A program made the translations under genes and the position numbers. Shown in pieces: positions 50,601 through 63,400 of a DNA stretch of 64,000 nucleotides; positions within the stretch are counted from its first letter, which is position 1; every line of letters starts with the position of its first letter. This DNA comes from Setaria digitata. Its lineage: Eukaryota > Nematoda > Chromadorea > Rhabditida > Setariidae. The notes beneath the pieces are model-generated. The model saw nothing but the letters and a program-made list of their open reading frames with translations, searched no databases and had not been told where the DNA came from. The stretch is from the NCBI GenBank assembly GCA_003640385.1, contig RCAB01000263.1, positions 1-64,000 on the forward strand, in the 5' to 3' direction.

Positions 50601-53600
50601 TAATAATAACAATAATTGTTATTATTATTATTTATTATTATTATTGTTATTATTATTATTGATTATTATTATTTGTTATTATTTGCTATTATTATTATTT
50701 GTTGTTATTATTATTTGTTATTATTATCGTTGTTATGCTAATGTTGTTATTGATTGATAGTTCAGTTAGTACTATTTTGAGTTGGTGATCGGTTGTTATT
50801 TGGAAGTCGCTTTCGACGTTTTGGTGCCCTTTAGGAAGTGGTTATAATGAGGCGCTGGAAAGGTAATAGGGTGAGGTAATCTATGGGCTTAAAACACACT
50901 AATTGTTTACATTTTATGTCCTTTGTCGTTGTGGTTCATATTATGTGCTCATCTGTTTCTCGTCAAGTGTGAAACGATGTAGTTTGTGCTAGTCTGTTCC
51001 CTAGCATTCAATGACAGCTTATGATCTGTGTGATTGTTTCTGCAACATACTTTAGTCGTGATGTAAAATGCTTTAGTAACATTTGAAAGTGTGATTGTAA
51101 ATCTATTCGATTACATTTAGAAATCAGAATCTAGCCTGATAGAGTATTTATACCAAACAAGTCATTTGGGATTGCTTACTGAATGGAAAATGGCAACAAC
51201 CAGCATAGCCAATTCTGCTCATTATATTGTTATGGAAAGGAATATACCTCATTAATCAATCATTTCAATTAAAAATTTTTTGGATTTCCATTTCAGCTTT
51301 TTTTTTTTTGGTAAATATGTCGGAATGGCTCCCTAATGAATAAAATATTTTTCGTTTAAGTTTAACTGATTTAAATTTCCAACTTACAAAGAATTTATTG
51401 CAAATTAAACATATCTGTAATATATTTGTTTTGATTCTTTTATAAAGCCCTATATTTTGTTTATATGTGTCACTGAAAAATTGTTCCTAAATACTAACGA
51501 ACGAAAAATCCAACTGTGACTGATTTGAAGGATGTATAACATGAACTGCTGTCAATAAGTATTAAGATTATATGCATGTATCAAAATCTTCTGCTGTCAC
51601 TGAATATTAAGGTTTTACATATATGAGAGGAGCTGAAAAAAAGAAGCTTGTCAAGTTTATCCACAAAAATATAAATAATGTTTGCGAAATGAAAAGGAAT
51701 TGAATAAAATTTCTAAAAGTTTTCGTTATGAGTTAGGATTTATTCGATTAAATTGCAAATGCGAAATTATGAGGATTTCATGTTGTGAACGTCGGATTGT
51801 TTTGTCAGAATTTTAAATATTGATAACAAATATGTTCTGTAATAGGAGGATCATGGTCAAAAAGAAAAAAGCAATAATTTCATTATTTGGATGAGTAATA
51901 TACCATTAACTAGTAATATAGTGGTTCATTGCCATTTCTTTTCCGTATGGTTATGGGAGTTTGATTATTTATGAGAATTTTCAAATTCAGTATGAAATTT
52001 GGCTTATGGGATAAGATCTAAAGGACTCTAGGGAAAAGGAGATGTTTTTTTTTTTTTTATGAGAGCATAGGAGTGAAAGGCTTCAAAGAAGGAAGACAAA
52101 AAAAAAACCTTAGTAGACTTTAAAGATTTGTTAGTATCGAATTGATAGTATTCCCAAGAAGAAATTGCTTTTTTTCTTTTTTCTTTTTGAATATCGATGT
52201 AAAATTATATAAACATACATCCTTCGTGCCCACATTCTTGATTTGTCTTTTTTTTTCTTATACACGCATTTTGAACACTAAAAAAAAAAACAAAAACCCT
52301 TGTCATCGGTCAAACTATTAATTCCATATAGAAATTTATATGATATGTCACTATTATTATACTACATCATATTCTTCTTTCTCTTAAGAATAAGACTAAT
52401 TCATATCTAGATTTTCCAAAAATCTTTATTGGTTTATTTAATTTAGTCAGTGAAAACTGGAATTTAACTTCAAAAGAACAGATGAAAGTACCGGAAAGTA
52501 GCAAAGTAGTTGAACAATTGAAACACTTTTGACGTTTTCAAACGAGAAAATTTCCCAATTTATTAATATTGCTTCTACAAAAAATTGCTCATGTTACCAA
52601 AAGATACCTTTTGCAGGAAGTACATGCAATTGTTGAAGATCTTTCGCTGAGACTCGGAACATCAGGTGAAAGATGGTTACATTCAGCAACAAAAAGGCCG
52701 AAGTATTTCGAGTTTACACCAATCGAGCTCTATGCCATAACAGAAAGAATGAAGTTGGCTGAGCCAACAACAAATGGCATGTTATTTTTTGCAGTAAAAT
52801 TTTTTGATTTATAGTATTATAGTGTGTGAAACGCTGTGCATGTTTTGAGAAAAAAAAAAAAAAAAAACTAGATTTCTGTTTTCTTAGAAAGAAAATTTTT
52901 TTATCTTTGTTTTCCCGAAGGAAAAATTGCAACACTGTTTTCGTGGAGAAAAGTACTTCATTGGACAATGATATAAATTTTTAATCTTTTAGGTGATGGG
53001 AAAACGGATGTTGCAAATTATGTGGAATTTCTCCATAATGTTCGAAATTTAAAAGTTCGCGGTGCTCGAGGTTATGTTGGCACATCGAATGTCATATGGA
53101 ATTCTTTACCATTCGGGCTTAATTTATGTAAAAGCATCACAGCATTATGGGTATATTTCACATTACCGATAGTTGCTTCGGTTGTGCAACTGATTTTCCT
53201 GCAGTTCTGATTTCCAGAAATTGACGGTCAGTCAGTTGAAATAGTTGTGAGTAATTCATCAGCTAATCACCAACTCCGCACCACAAATTTTCAGATCAGC
53301 GATTTTGATGTGCGCATGATTCATGACTTATATTCAGTACGTAAGACATGTAGACGAATTGTCATCCATTACTCTATGAAAAAACTTTCTGTTAGTTTTG
53401 CTTCGAAATTCCATTAATCAGATATCCATATCTGTCGAGGTTATGATCCCCTCCACATGTCAGAAAAAAATCTTACGTTTATTCATCACTTTTTTTTTAA
53501 GAGTGGATTTTTTTTTTAAGGATTTTCTCCTAGAACCCGATGAGACGCTGCCAATTGAGAATCATGAGAAATGGGATTCTCTCCAAGAAATTGATTTTTC

Positions 53601-55105
53601 ATTCAATGAAGTTGAAGAAATTGATGAAAGTATTGTAAGTTTTCATAAGTGCCCAACTCAAACAGGAATAAATTCAAAGAAACAGGTTCGATGGAATTTT
53701 ACATCTTGCTGTACTAAAACACCGAGTACGTCGTGAGTAGTTCTGAACTAACATCATATTTAAAGAATTACTTTATCTAATTTTCTAAAATTTCATTCAG
53801 TCCATTACATTGAATGTTTGGATGAATTTGCAGAGTTTGTTGGATTTGGTGCGGAAAATGAACTTATCGCATAACCTTCTCACGGGTGTTGGAAATCACT
53901 TGCAACATCTCACAATGTTAACTGAACTTAATCTCTCGCACAATGCTATTGAAAATTTGGATTCTTGGTATGCGAAATTGGGCAATGTAAAGCGTTTGCA
54001 TCTTGCTGGCAATAAAATATCTTCATTAAACGGTACATTCGTTTGTATCACATATCTAGGGAAATGAATTATAATTTATTGCTACGTGCAATGTTTTGGT
54101 AAAAAGTACTTCAGTTTTTCACTTAACAATATCAGTAGTTCCATATTTTTTTCGAAATTACTTTTGAGGACTACATAAGTTATATTCTTTGGAGTTTCTG
54201 GATTTGACCGACAACAATATAGCTGAACCTGATGATATTCGAACAGTTGGTGTTCTTCCTTGCTTAGATCATCTTATTTTGAGAGGCAATCCAATCCAGC
54301 AAGTTATCGAATATAGAATAAAAGTTTTGGAACACTTTGGCGAAAGAGCTACGGAGGTTGTCGGTTTTATCTTCATTGAAGAACATATATTATGTCTTTC
54401 ATGTTAAAGTAAAACATTTTGCCTTTGTAATTTTAATGAATTTTCAAGTCTAGTAATAGTAAAGACCTGAGACTCTATATTGAAACACTTTATATACTGT
54501 CAATTTTTCGTTCTAATTTGAATTCTCTTGGATGCAAATTTTAAAATTGTGTTTCGAGATTTGATTATTCGATTCTTCAGTGAAAATTTTTGATTGCTTT
54601 CAGTGGTGATATTTATATTTGATTCGAACAGGTAAGCTCACAAAAACAGGAAGTTTCATGAAAGCACTCTAGTATTTTTGATCACTATTTCCATTTCACT
54701 GTTTAAAATATTTTAGGTGAAATTGGACAGCAGGAAACCTGATGAACGTGAAGCAGATACAATATCAGTTCGTTTAGCCTTGCGAAAGGCACGAGAGGAA
54801 AAAGAAGAACAAACTCGAAAGAAGGCAATGGAAATTGATAAAAAATCCAGGTTTAGATATAACCATTTTTAATTTGATTTCCATCGGAGGACTGAGTTGC
54901 ACCTTTGCTATTCGTGCTTATCATTGGAAACGAGCGGATTTATTCGAATTCTTTGAAATCAGCCACTATTAATCTAAAATAAATATTGAAGTCGTTTATG
55001 TGGATTTGTTTCACCGATTAGGACAACAGTTTTTTTTTGGACAATTTGGATAATTGCAGATCCCTGTCAGGGCACGATACAGCCGCTCCAGTTCGTTCGT
55101 TTTGA
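40223..55105 (+). CDS. nisch: Nischarin homologue, PX + leucine-rich repeat protein
   Basis: Exons 40223-40318, 40602-40742, 40891-41034, 41399-41431, 52617-52776, 52993-53150, 53295-53390, 53521-53634, 53834-54032, 54169-54356, 54717-54850 and 55060-55105 join in phase to about 502 residues. Residues about 15-125 form a PX domain with the RRYSDF motif, a PPK loop and the downstream FLNERRIELEKYI helix, typical of phosphoinositide binding. Then come ELYAITERM and GDGKTD segments collinear with human nischarin. Leucine-rich repeats (about 290-430) include NLSHN, DLTDNNI and GLHKLYSL, then FGERATE and a charged helix. Human nischarin binds integrin alpha5, PAK/LIMK and Rab proteins on endosomes. 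This protein lacks the long C-terminal half and resembles the short human form. The intron 41432-52616 holds an antisense gene. Reading through at 54850 would end at 54872 instead. Confidence 0.9.
41399..41431 (+). other. 33-base exon linking the PX domain to the rest of nischarin
   Basis: Eleven codons (FNSISGALQDV) end at a gtaagt donor. They match the human segment that follows the PX domain (NGITAAL...). The acceptor that fits the frame is the AG at 41397-41398; the stronger-looking ccctag six bases upstream would create a stop. Confidence 0.65.
41833..43918 (-). CDS. TMEM121/CECR6-family multi-pass membrane protein (nested, antisense)
   Basis: Minus-strand exons, in order: 43918-43903, 43425-43201, 43084-42990, 42867-42646, 42367-42200 and 42063-41833. 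They join in phase to about 318 residues, almost the length I recall for human TMEM121 (319). Hydrophobic segments include IDIFLFILCLALVILQFGLL, LVIVILIWLLVIVV, a KYTWIGWFLYSTVLAGK helix, LDVTILLLACINLILPVFTL and IWSLIYVLL. The segments WFLY, FDLIDTICFLDLLW, DLPFWLDV and MMKNITMIYLAIRDVWTRLQYWR align by eye with TMEM121. The family's biochemical role is poorly known. An AATAAA on this strand lies at 41666-41661. The first exon may be longer: a 213-base open exon (44115-43903) with an acceptor would add an acidic N-terminus, but no upstream ATG exon was found. Confidence 0.85.
43903..44115 (-). other. Extended first exon of the TMEM121-like gene
   Basis: On the minus strand an aaatttcag acceptor precedes 213 bases open in the gene's frame. 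It encodes about 70 residues, Glu/Ala-rich at first (ISEERQAAEEAIEENEEERI) and Ser/Thr-rich later, ending MSVTP before the donor. It enters in phase 1 and has a stop upstream in frame if unspliced. Either an upstream coding exon exists, or this is 5' UTR and translation starts at the internal ATG (43918-43916). Confidence 0.55.
47578..47640. repeat. (CT)n microsatellite
   Basis: A run of about 60 bases of ct dinucleotides with few interruptions, inside the nischarin intron. Confidence 0.9.
48750..48820. repeat. (TA)n microsatellite with a 29-N gap
   Basis: An alternating TA run is interrupted by N at 48772-48800 and continues afterwards, so its true length is unknown. Confidence 0.9.
49800..49945. 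repeat. (GTA)n-type trinucleotide-rich segment
   Basis: Many gta/agt triplets with interruptions. The open frames on the opposite strand are Tyr/Leu/Thr repeats produced by this composition. Confidence 0.85.
50480..50745. repeat. (ATT)n-type trinucleotide microsatellite
   Basis: About 265 bases dominated by tta/att triplets with gtt variants. The forward open frames here are poly-Ile/Tyr/Leu artefacts. Confidence 0.9.
52777..52992 (+). other. Probable GC-AG intron in nischarin
   Basis: The frame that preserves the GDGKTD segment (human SGDAKTD) needs the exon to end at 52776, followed by GCATGT, and to resume after tcttttag at 52992. GT candidates nearby, at 52781 and 52795, do not keep the homologous frame. 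Confidence 0.65.
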
Positions 55106-57129
55106 GCCAGTGTCAACCAATTCCTGACATGGCAGTCCTGGAATATTACTTAATTTGTGGTACAGAAAGTTGTGTAGAGGGAGAAACATTCATTCTGTTC
55201 ATATCGCCTCTTCTATTTAAATTATTTAATTTTCGCCGTATTTTAATTTTATTATATTGTCTTTCATGTACCATACAAGCTCATAATTCCTGTTGCCTTG
55301 TACTTATTCACAAAGTCTTTTCGATATTTCCATCAATTCATACCTTTTGGACTTATTTCTGGTATTTACTTAGTTCTCATTTATGGTTCCAAGATTTTTC
55401 GCACCTTTTTTTTTTTCCATTTCCTACCTTTTCATACAAACTTGATGATCTGTTAACAGCAACGAATCGGGAATTAAATAAACATCTAGCCAGTTACTTT
55501 TGTAAAGATTAATGGTCGTCCCTGTACGTTATGTAATTAAATCTTTTTAGCTTTCGATGATAATAAGTACTACAATGAATATTTGGATAATCTCGGTACT
55601 TCAATATTTTTCTATTAAAGTTTACTGTGGCGGAATTGGTCTTATTGCATAATTTATTTCCTGGAAGTTTATTTTTTCAGATTCCTGCTATCTGTTTTAT
55701 CATGAGCTGTTGAACTAGATTTTGACGTGGTCCAATGAAATGAATGATTTGTATTTCGAATAATATAGTGAAATGATTAATAATAATGTGATCAGTGGTA
55801 ATAAATTTGCCAAATTCAAAGAAATCATAGAATAAGTTAAGTTTGAGTTCAGGAAAAAAACGAAGTAAATGAACAAGAGACAACATCATGCTATCTTAAT
55901 AATGACTTTCAATTAATAAACTAAATTTGGGCGGTTTATTTCAACATTATGAACATAGATGGTTGTAAACGGTCGTGCTGATTCTATTATCTGTAATTAT
56001 GAAATTACGAAATTGTGTGTTGGACTATGAGTTTACAAGCATTAAGGTACAAATGTACTAGATAATTACTGAAACAAACAGATATTGTATAATTGGGTCA
56101 ACCGGTGATGCATTGAAGGCCATAATTTTGGGGTTGTTACGTGTAGCATCCTTGGCCAAGAAGGGTTGCTGAGGTATTTTTAGACTTAATTCTCAGTAGA
56201 GCTATTTTTTATATTTGCTATATCATTAAAATTTATGCCTTTCACATATTTTTTCAAATCATTGTCCATGAAAAAAGCAGTAGAGGCTTATCATTATTGA
56301 TAAGAACAGAGATTATTGTTACGTTTGTCTTGATTGGACTGAATATGCTTTATACGGAAGTATAAAGTGAAAACACTGAATTTGAATTATTTGAAGCGAT
56401 TACTTTCAATGAGTAAAGTCTCAGTATATTCCGTAAGGACTCAAACTTAGCTTCAAAAACGCAGCAGAACAAGAAAAGATGCTATAGCTTACTTGAGAAC
56501 TAGAACTTTGTTACATTAAAAGTTCATCATACTCTCTGATAATGACAACATTGCTACTGATGAAAGCTATTTGATAAAGGTCAAAATGTTTTAAATCTGT
56601 AAGTAATTTCTGCGCACTGTAAAGATTTACAAGAGTTAAGTAAAGTTTGATTTTAGCTTCTAGCCCTTAATTATTAAAATTATTTAGTTATAACGTGCTA
56701 AAGCGTCACCTAATTAATGATGGTATGATTGCGTGTTGATCTCAGTTGACTTCCGGAAATGATCATCACAAATCGACAGGCTGTTGCATTTAATCCATTT
56801 GGTGGATTAAATTTCCATGATTCAGATGGTGTAACTCTTTTCAGTTTGCATAAAACTTTTAGAGCATATTATGTATTGGTTTCCTAGATTGTCCAGTTGG
56901 TGGTAACTCCACGTTTGTTACATGTTCGGAATGCAATGTCTAAGGAAATTTAAGTATGGTCTAATTCAGTTGTTAACAACTGAGATAGAAGAACTGAAAA
57001 TACATTTAATGAATTTTGGAAATTGGAAAATTCACAACGAACTGAGAGATCAGTACAACTTTACTTTACTATCATCAGGGAAGCTCAGTGATACACATCT
57101 AGTAATTTTTCACTGATGTATTGAGTAAA
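55106..57129. other. 3' flank of nischarin, noncoding
   Basis: An AATAAA at 55477-55482 is a candidate polyadenylation signal for nischarin. A 152-codon open frame at 55054-55512 overlaps the last nischarin exon in another frame and is Phe/Leu/Ser-rich, so it was not accepted. Nothing else is recognisable. Confidence 0.5.
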
Positions 57130-57983
57130 TCAGGTAATTTCTGCCCGCTTTTGAAGATGAAATGAAGCAATTAATGAAGTTAGAAATACAATGATAGCTA
57201 AGAATGCATGGGTTTGTTTAATTTTGTATTTGGGAATGGATTTGCTCCCGTGAGAAAACATCACCTTGTCAGTTCTAAGGCGGTCTCCGTTAATCATTAC
57301 CGTTACTGAGTAAATAAAAGCTTTACCATTTCGTTGACATGTCACATTGCGCCAACTTGTTACTACATTTTGTTGCATATAGAATAATTTCACAACTACC
57401 ATATATTTACTAGTGAAATTAGTGAAAATATTTAAAAATTTTTTGCATTCTATAAATTTAATTAATTTTTATTTTTTCTCTTTTTTTTTCAAAACTTTGA
57501 ACTATTTAATTCAGTAAAAATACAACTGTAATTGGCAAATTTTAGAATATTAGTCTTTCTAACAATCAATGAAAAAAGAAAAATTTTGGAATAATACGAA
57601 ACGGTTTTGCTGAGTGAGTAATATGGAATTATTCAAGAATTTCAAGCACCTTCCGAATGAACAAACTGAAAATTTCGATTTTTTTTTTTATAAAATGTGT
57701 TTGCCAATAAAGGAATTGAAAATTTCCACATGATTTTTGTATTTCTGAACGGTAAGTTGACAAGAAATAATTTGCAATACTTAATGATCCATAAATGAGA
57801 GAGACAACTGTCCCAAGAATACTATCTTTATATGTCAAAATTGTATGTATACTTAAAGGATCGATTTGACTGGCCCATGTTTGCCTGGTCAGATTTTCAG
57901 TATGTGACATTTCTTGATCCATATAATCTGCTAGGTAAATTTTCTTCATCATTATAATTAACTTCTGTGACAGTTCCGTTATT
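57130..57983 (-). CDS. Weak candidate gene, two hydrophobic segments, unknown family
   Basis: Two minus-strand open segments lie here. The upstream one (57983 down to 57629) follows a ttatgcag acceptor and contains DYMDQEMSHTENLTRQ and a hydrophobic stretch (SILGTVVSLIYGSLSIANYF). The downstream one (57402 to 57130) contains an NVTC glycosylation-like motif and a hydrophobic stretch (FLAIIVFLTSLIASF), and ends AEIT then a stop. Both seem richer in G+C than their surroundings. I could not find a phase-consistent intron joining them and recognise no family. It could be a small membrane-protein gene, a decayed copy or chance. Confidence 0.25.
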
Positions 57984-58200
57984 CTGCATAAAAAAATCTG
58001 ATACTTTGAGCAAAAAGAAAAAAAGTAGAATTTTAATGAAATATTAAAAGCTACTAATTAAAAAAAAAAAAAAAAAAGCAGAAAGAAATGATACTAAAAT
58101 GATCAAATTTTGGTGCTAAATAGATTGAATTTCAAAATTATTTAGTATATTTATGTTACGAATTCTTAACAGTTCCGCTAAACCGTTGAAATAGTGTGAG

Positions 58201-58440
58201 TTAATTTTTGAATTAAATAAGCCAATTTTAAAAGCAATTATATTCATGCAGTAAGTTTAAAAATAATAGTATTTACGTCATCATAGCAAGTCCTCGACTA
58301 TTTCTACCTGAATCAAATATGGATTAATTTTTGAGCTAAATAAGTTAATTTTAAAAGTAATTATATTTATATATAAGCTTAAAGTCACCTATGTCATAAC
58401 AATTTCTCGACAATCCCACTAAAATCAGACATAGATTATT
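58201..58440. repeat. Two-copy degenerate tandem repeat, period about 123 bp
   Basis: The copies start ttaatttttgaattaaataa at 58201 and ttaatttttgagctaaataa at 58324. Both are followed by attttaaaag-aattatatt, a gtcat-ca...tc-cga block and a final atgga/atagatta. They are diverged, so the duplication is real and not an assembly overlap. Confidence 0.75.
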
Positions 58441-59395
58441 TCGATTCCACTGCTTCGTTTCCTTTTCTTTTCTAAACAAAAAAAAATAGTGAAAATTCAA
58501 AAACAATCATTTCACTTCATATACACTTTTTCTTCTACCATTTTCTTTTTCTTTTTCTTTTTGTATTTCAATTGTTAGAAAAGCTTTGATAACTCGATAA
58601 ATTATTGTGCTATTTCTCTTGCCTCTCTTTTTTTTTCTTTTTTTTTTTTTTTTTTTTTGATATATCATTTAGATTAGTTGTAAGCACTTTCAGTCTAGGA
58701 TCTGAAGGAGAGTAAAAAAAAAAAAAAAAAAAAAGAAAGAACAAAAAAAGAAGAAAGCTGCTAGTGAAAAAGATTAATTAGGATGATGAATAATAAAGTC
58801 GGCACCTGATGATGATAGGAAGATGAAGAAGATGGTAAGAAAATAGGAAAAGCTTGATTGAAATTGATACCATTTGCTTGGCTCAAAACTTTTGTCGTAA
58901 TCATCTGATTGTGGTAGTAAAAAAAAAGCTACTATATAATGCTGCTTTCAAAGGCAGATAATCTTGGACGTCTGGAGATTTAATGAGGTTCAAATGAAGC
59001 TATCAATGCTTCTGATAAGGTTAGAAGAGGAGAAGGGTAGAAAAAAAGACGCGCCTGTTCCATATCCTATAAACTGAAGTAGTAACTTATATAGCAAGAA
59101 TAACTCATTATTATTATTATTTGTGTCAGAAAAAAGAAATCTAGTAGCATAGCAAATGCGGAGAGTGGAAAGGTCGAGGTTTTGAGGTTGAGATCGAGAT
59201 CGGGTAGAGTAGATGAGATGTTATAGGAAAGGAAAAGAGGGTTTTTGCATGGGGATCAATCTACTTCAGGAATAAAAACCTCCTGACGCCATCAGTCAAC
59301 AGATCATTCTTTCCTTATTTTGTTTCTTACAAAAATGTCATTCATTTAAGAAGGCATTTTTATTGCATATGTCTGTTCATTACTGTTCCTTATTC

Positions 59396-59437
<42 letters not shown>

Positions 59438-60342
59438 TTACTTTTAAATTTCAAATTCATATCAACTACAATAGTGAATTAAAGAATAAAAAAAAAAGCC
59501 ATTAGCATCAATATTAGTTTTATTTATTTATTTTTCCATTATTGGCAATTATTAAAAATGGAAAAAAAGATCTGAAAATAAGAAATTAAATTTTGCTATT
59601 AAATAATGGATTAATTTTAAACTATCACATAAACAGTGATATATTCCATTTAACATCAACATTTTCCTTTTTAATTTTTGCTGAAAAACAAAATTGCAAA
59701 ATTTAGCAAGAAATAAATAAATATTCATTGAAAATAGTTTGAACAAATTTTTTTTCTTTTATATGGCAAACATAGAGTTTGTTTACTGTATTATTTGGAA
59801 CACTTTCAAATATTTTCTATTTTTAAATAATTTCAAGCAAATGGTTATTTTAAATGCACAACTGAATGAAATTGGAACAAAATAGGAAAGAAAGATATAA
59901 TTTTCAAATATCTAAAAAAAAAAAAACTAAAAATGTAATTGAAAATGTTTATGAATAAAGCCAACTTAAAAAGGTAATTGATATTATGCGTAATCTTATC
60001 AAACATATAATTTGCTTTTTTATTACAGTTATTGTTCAATATACATAAATAAATAGTTAATTCATTGCTAATACCAGCTTTAAATCCACGTGTAATGTAT
60101 ATTCTTGTAGAATGTTTAATTTAATATTTCATTGCAATTGTTTTCAAAAAATTAAAACAAATCATCTACGTATTGTTAATGAAAATATTTTATTCAAATT
60201 TAATCACTAATAAGAATAACAACAACAAAAGTTCGCTTATCCAAGTTTTGAAAAATATTGGATCAGGAAAATCGATCGATTTAAGTAAGGTAATAAATAG
60301 GCTTAGTAATTTGACTTCTATAAAATAATAATTATACTTAAA

Positions 60343-60401
<59 letters not shown>
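60343..60401. repeat. (TATC)n tetranucleotide microsatellite
   Basis: About 14 uninterrupted tatc/tcta units, ending at a single N (60402) followed by a short TA run. The exact copy number is uncertain. Confidence 0.92.
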
Positions 60402-63400
60402 NTATATGTTCTTTTATATATATATAAAGAACAAGAAAGATGAAACTTGATCTTATTCGGGTTGAAGAATAAACATGAATGGAATCGAAATAGTACCGCT
60501 AGTGCTTGAGACATTGATGAGTACAATTGAGGTTTGTTTGAGTAACCCACCTCGAGCTCATGCTTCATCTTCTTCCTTTTAAACATTTCATTCGTTATTG
60601 ACCTATAATTACTTTACCTTCTTTATTTTATCTGTATATCATATCAAATAGGTATTATCAAATTTTCATGATAAAATTGCCATCAGAAAAAAAAAAAAAA
60701 AAATGGGACAAAAAAAAACGAGGACAGTAAAACATTTTATTTTTGGTACAGTTTAGATGTAACAGTGCAAATTAATTAATACGGTAAGTATTGTTTATAT
60801 ATTATATATTAATTGATAAATTAATCAGTAGCAAGAGTAAAAAAAAAGACTCCTTTCTGTAAATGATTTTTCGAATTTAAATTAATTTTCAATTTCATCA
60901 ACTGTTACCAAATATTGGTTGCAAACAACAATGCAACATTTTGATTGGTTATGAAATAATTTTTAGAAAAGAAGTTTCCAGGATATAGCTATTCTATTAC
61001 ATCTCTCTTTTGCTGATTAATCATAAATAACAACTGGTAGATTCAAAATTTTTTTTCTTTATGGTGATGTTTTTCGAAATTTAATTTTATTACCAAATAT
61101 GTAAATTTGTTTAATAACTTCTTCCCTCACACCTCCTCTCCTGAAATATTATCGGTGAACTATTTTAATTTACTAGTTGTTTCAAATACGATGTATTGTT
61201 TATTGATAAGAACGTTATGGCTTCATTTATCTCATTTAATTAATATGAGATTTTCAATGTTAAAATTATTCTTTGTTGTGTCTTTTTTTTTTGGCCGTAT
61301 TGAAAAATTTTAGGAATAAAAAATTTACTCTAATTTCTTTTTAATTTCATTTCCAATCTCCCGAGTTGTAAAGGAAATTTTTGTGCAGCAAATGGCATTT
61401 TAGTGATGATTTACTTTTGATGTTAGCTGATTGAGGGTTACCTTTCCACTTAAAGCCGTCTTATTTCCGTGAGAATATTGTCATCTATGCCTGATCAAAC
61501 GCATCATAACTCTCTAAACTATTTATCAATTCGGTTCAAGCCAGTACTTCAATGAATACTTGCTAACACTTCATTCCTCTTTAACCGATCACTTTGTTTC
61601 ATCGATTTTACCTAATATATTTTTGAATCTTTGTTTAAAAATGTCAGTTTAACAATATTAAACTTCATAGATATTTAAGTAAATAAACCTTTAAAATTCA
61701 ATTTACTCGAAATCAAATAATCGTCTTTACTCTTTTCTCATTCTTTTTTATATTAAATTTCTTCTGTTTAAAAATGAGGCTTTTATTTAAAAGAGGTCAA
61801 AGTGATACCAAAAACGATAAGTATTATTGAGAAGGGAAAAGGTTATATTATCAAGTCTAGAATAGTTTAACTAGGGTAGCATGATGTGAGTAGTGGTAAA
61901 TTTGTGGATAGTAGTGATAAAAGAGTGTTGTGATAGTAGTTGTTGTATTATTAGTAGTAATAGTAGCAGCGTGACCCGAGTAGTTTTCTCTGATAAGGAT
62001 GGAAAGGTATACAAATGATGAAGACACATGCCCTGAGATTGATCGTTTTGAGACAATCATTGATATGATAACGATAACTTTCATTCATGTAGATCGCAAA
62101 TGACTTTCAGGCTATCATTTACTGATAACATCATTTGGCAACATTTGCTCCTTTCCATACGTTTCCAGATTTTCTCTTTTCATATTTTTATGTGATAATT
62201 CACCAATCATTTTTTTTTTTTTTTTTTTTTGAAATTCCTTTATAGTGAAGAAAAAATGAGAATTTTTCTGGATTTTGAAAATGTTCAAAATTTGAAATTT
62301 TGATAAATTTGTTGATTGTTTTAAAATGAAATAGTTTTTAAATGATAATAATATAACCAATCATTTTTTTTTTTTTTTTGGAAATTACTTCATCAATGAT
62401 AATTTGATAGAAAAAAAAAAAAACAGAAAAAAAAGAGCTATCATGATGCATCATGTTAATTAAGACTTAGTGACATAGCAATTCCATTGATTTTCAACTG
62501 ACTCATCTCTTTTTTTTCATCAAAAAATTAATCTTTTTTTTTCCACTGATAATGATAAAATCTATTATTCTTATAAACAATAATTTTAAATATTTGCTAA
62601 AATTTCTTTTCATTTAATGAGAAATTTTGAATGATAAGCAAAATTTGAATTTTTTTTGGCGCTAGATCTCTTTCGATCATTTTAAAATGTATATTAATTA
62701 AGAATATTATCAAAATACTTTGCTTGTTTATTTCAAAAGACCAATAGCGAACTACTGGTATATGAACTTTTTAAGATTTTTCTATCATAATTACTACATA
62801 ATGCTAATTAACACATTTTGATTCATTGCACAAAATAAACTATGTGCTAATTAACCAAGACAATTTTTTGTTTCATTTGTTAAATTAGCTATTAATTTTG
62901 TTGAATTTTTCTATTATATTGGAAAAAAAAAACATTTTTTCTTTTCATTCTTTATTTTTTACAAGTCATATTTGTAAAGATTACACTTCCTCAGTCATTT
63001 CACACTTTATTTTCCTTTGAATGATGGGCCACCGTTCTTCTAAGGTTTTGCATTTGCTTTATTAATACAGCTGCTTAATTATGTGATTTTAAGAATCTAA
63101 TGAATTTCATTAATTATGGATCTTTCTTACTAATACTAATACTCATTTTTAGCCATGCTATAGCATAGCTTTATCATCGCATCATCTATATTAAACTTGA
63201 ACAAATGCTCATTTTTATTCAAATCCATTTCAAATTTTAATTAGAGAAAAATTACTTGTCATTGCAAACAAGTCATTGTTAAATTAGTTCATAGTCAACA
63301 AAATTGTTAACTTCTTTCAATTTTATCATCAAAAATAATACATTTCATTAATTTTTTCATTTTCACTTAAAATTTAGTATTAAGAGTATTTTGCAAGATA

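Larger units (their letters stand above)
44116..52616. other. Remainder of the large nischarin intron
   Basis: No further gene is supportable. It holds AT-rich DNA, microsatellites at 47578-47640, 48750-48820, 49800-49945 and 50480-50745, and an N gap. Open frames here (for example 45133-45360 and 46487-46696) lack recognisable features. A strong minus-strand donor-like gtaagt near 46715 has a stop just upstream in the needed frame. Confidence 0.5.

Noticed and set aside
49725..50757. Several Leu/Tyr/Ile-rich open frames on both strands
   Set aside because: They are direct translations of trinucleotide microsatellites.
55054..55512. 152-codon open frame downstream of the LRR exons
   Set aside because: Its start overlaps the last nischarin exon in another frame, and the rest is Phe/Leu/Ser-rich as expected from T-rich 3' UTR.
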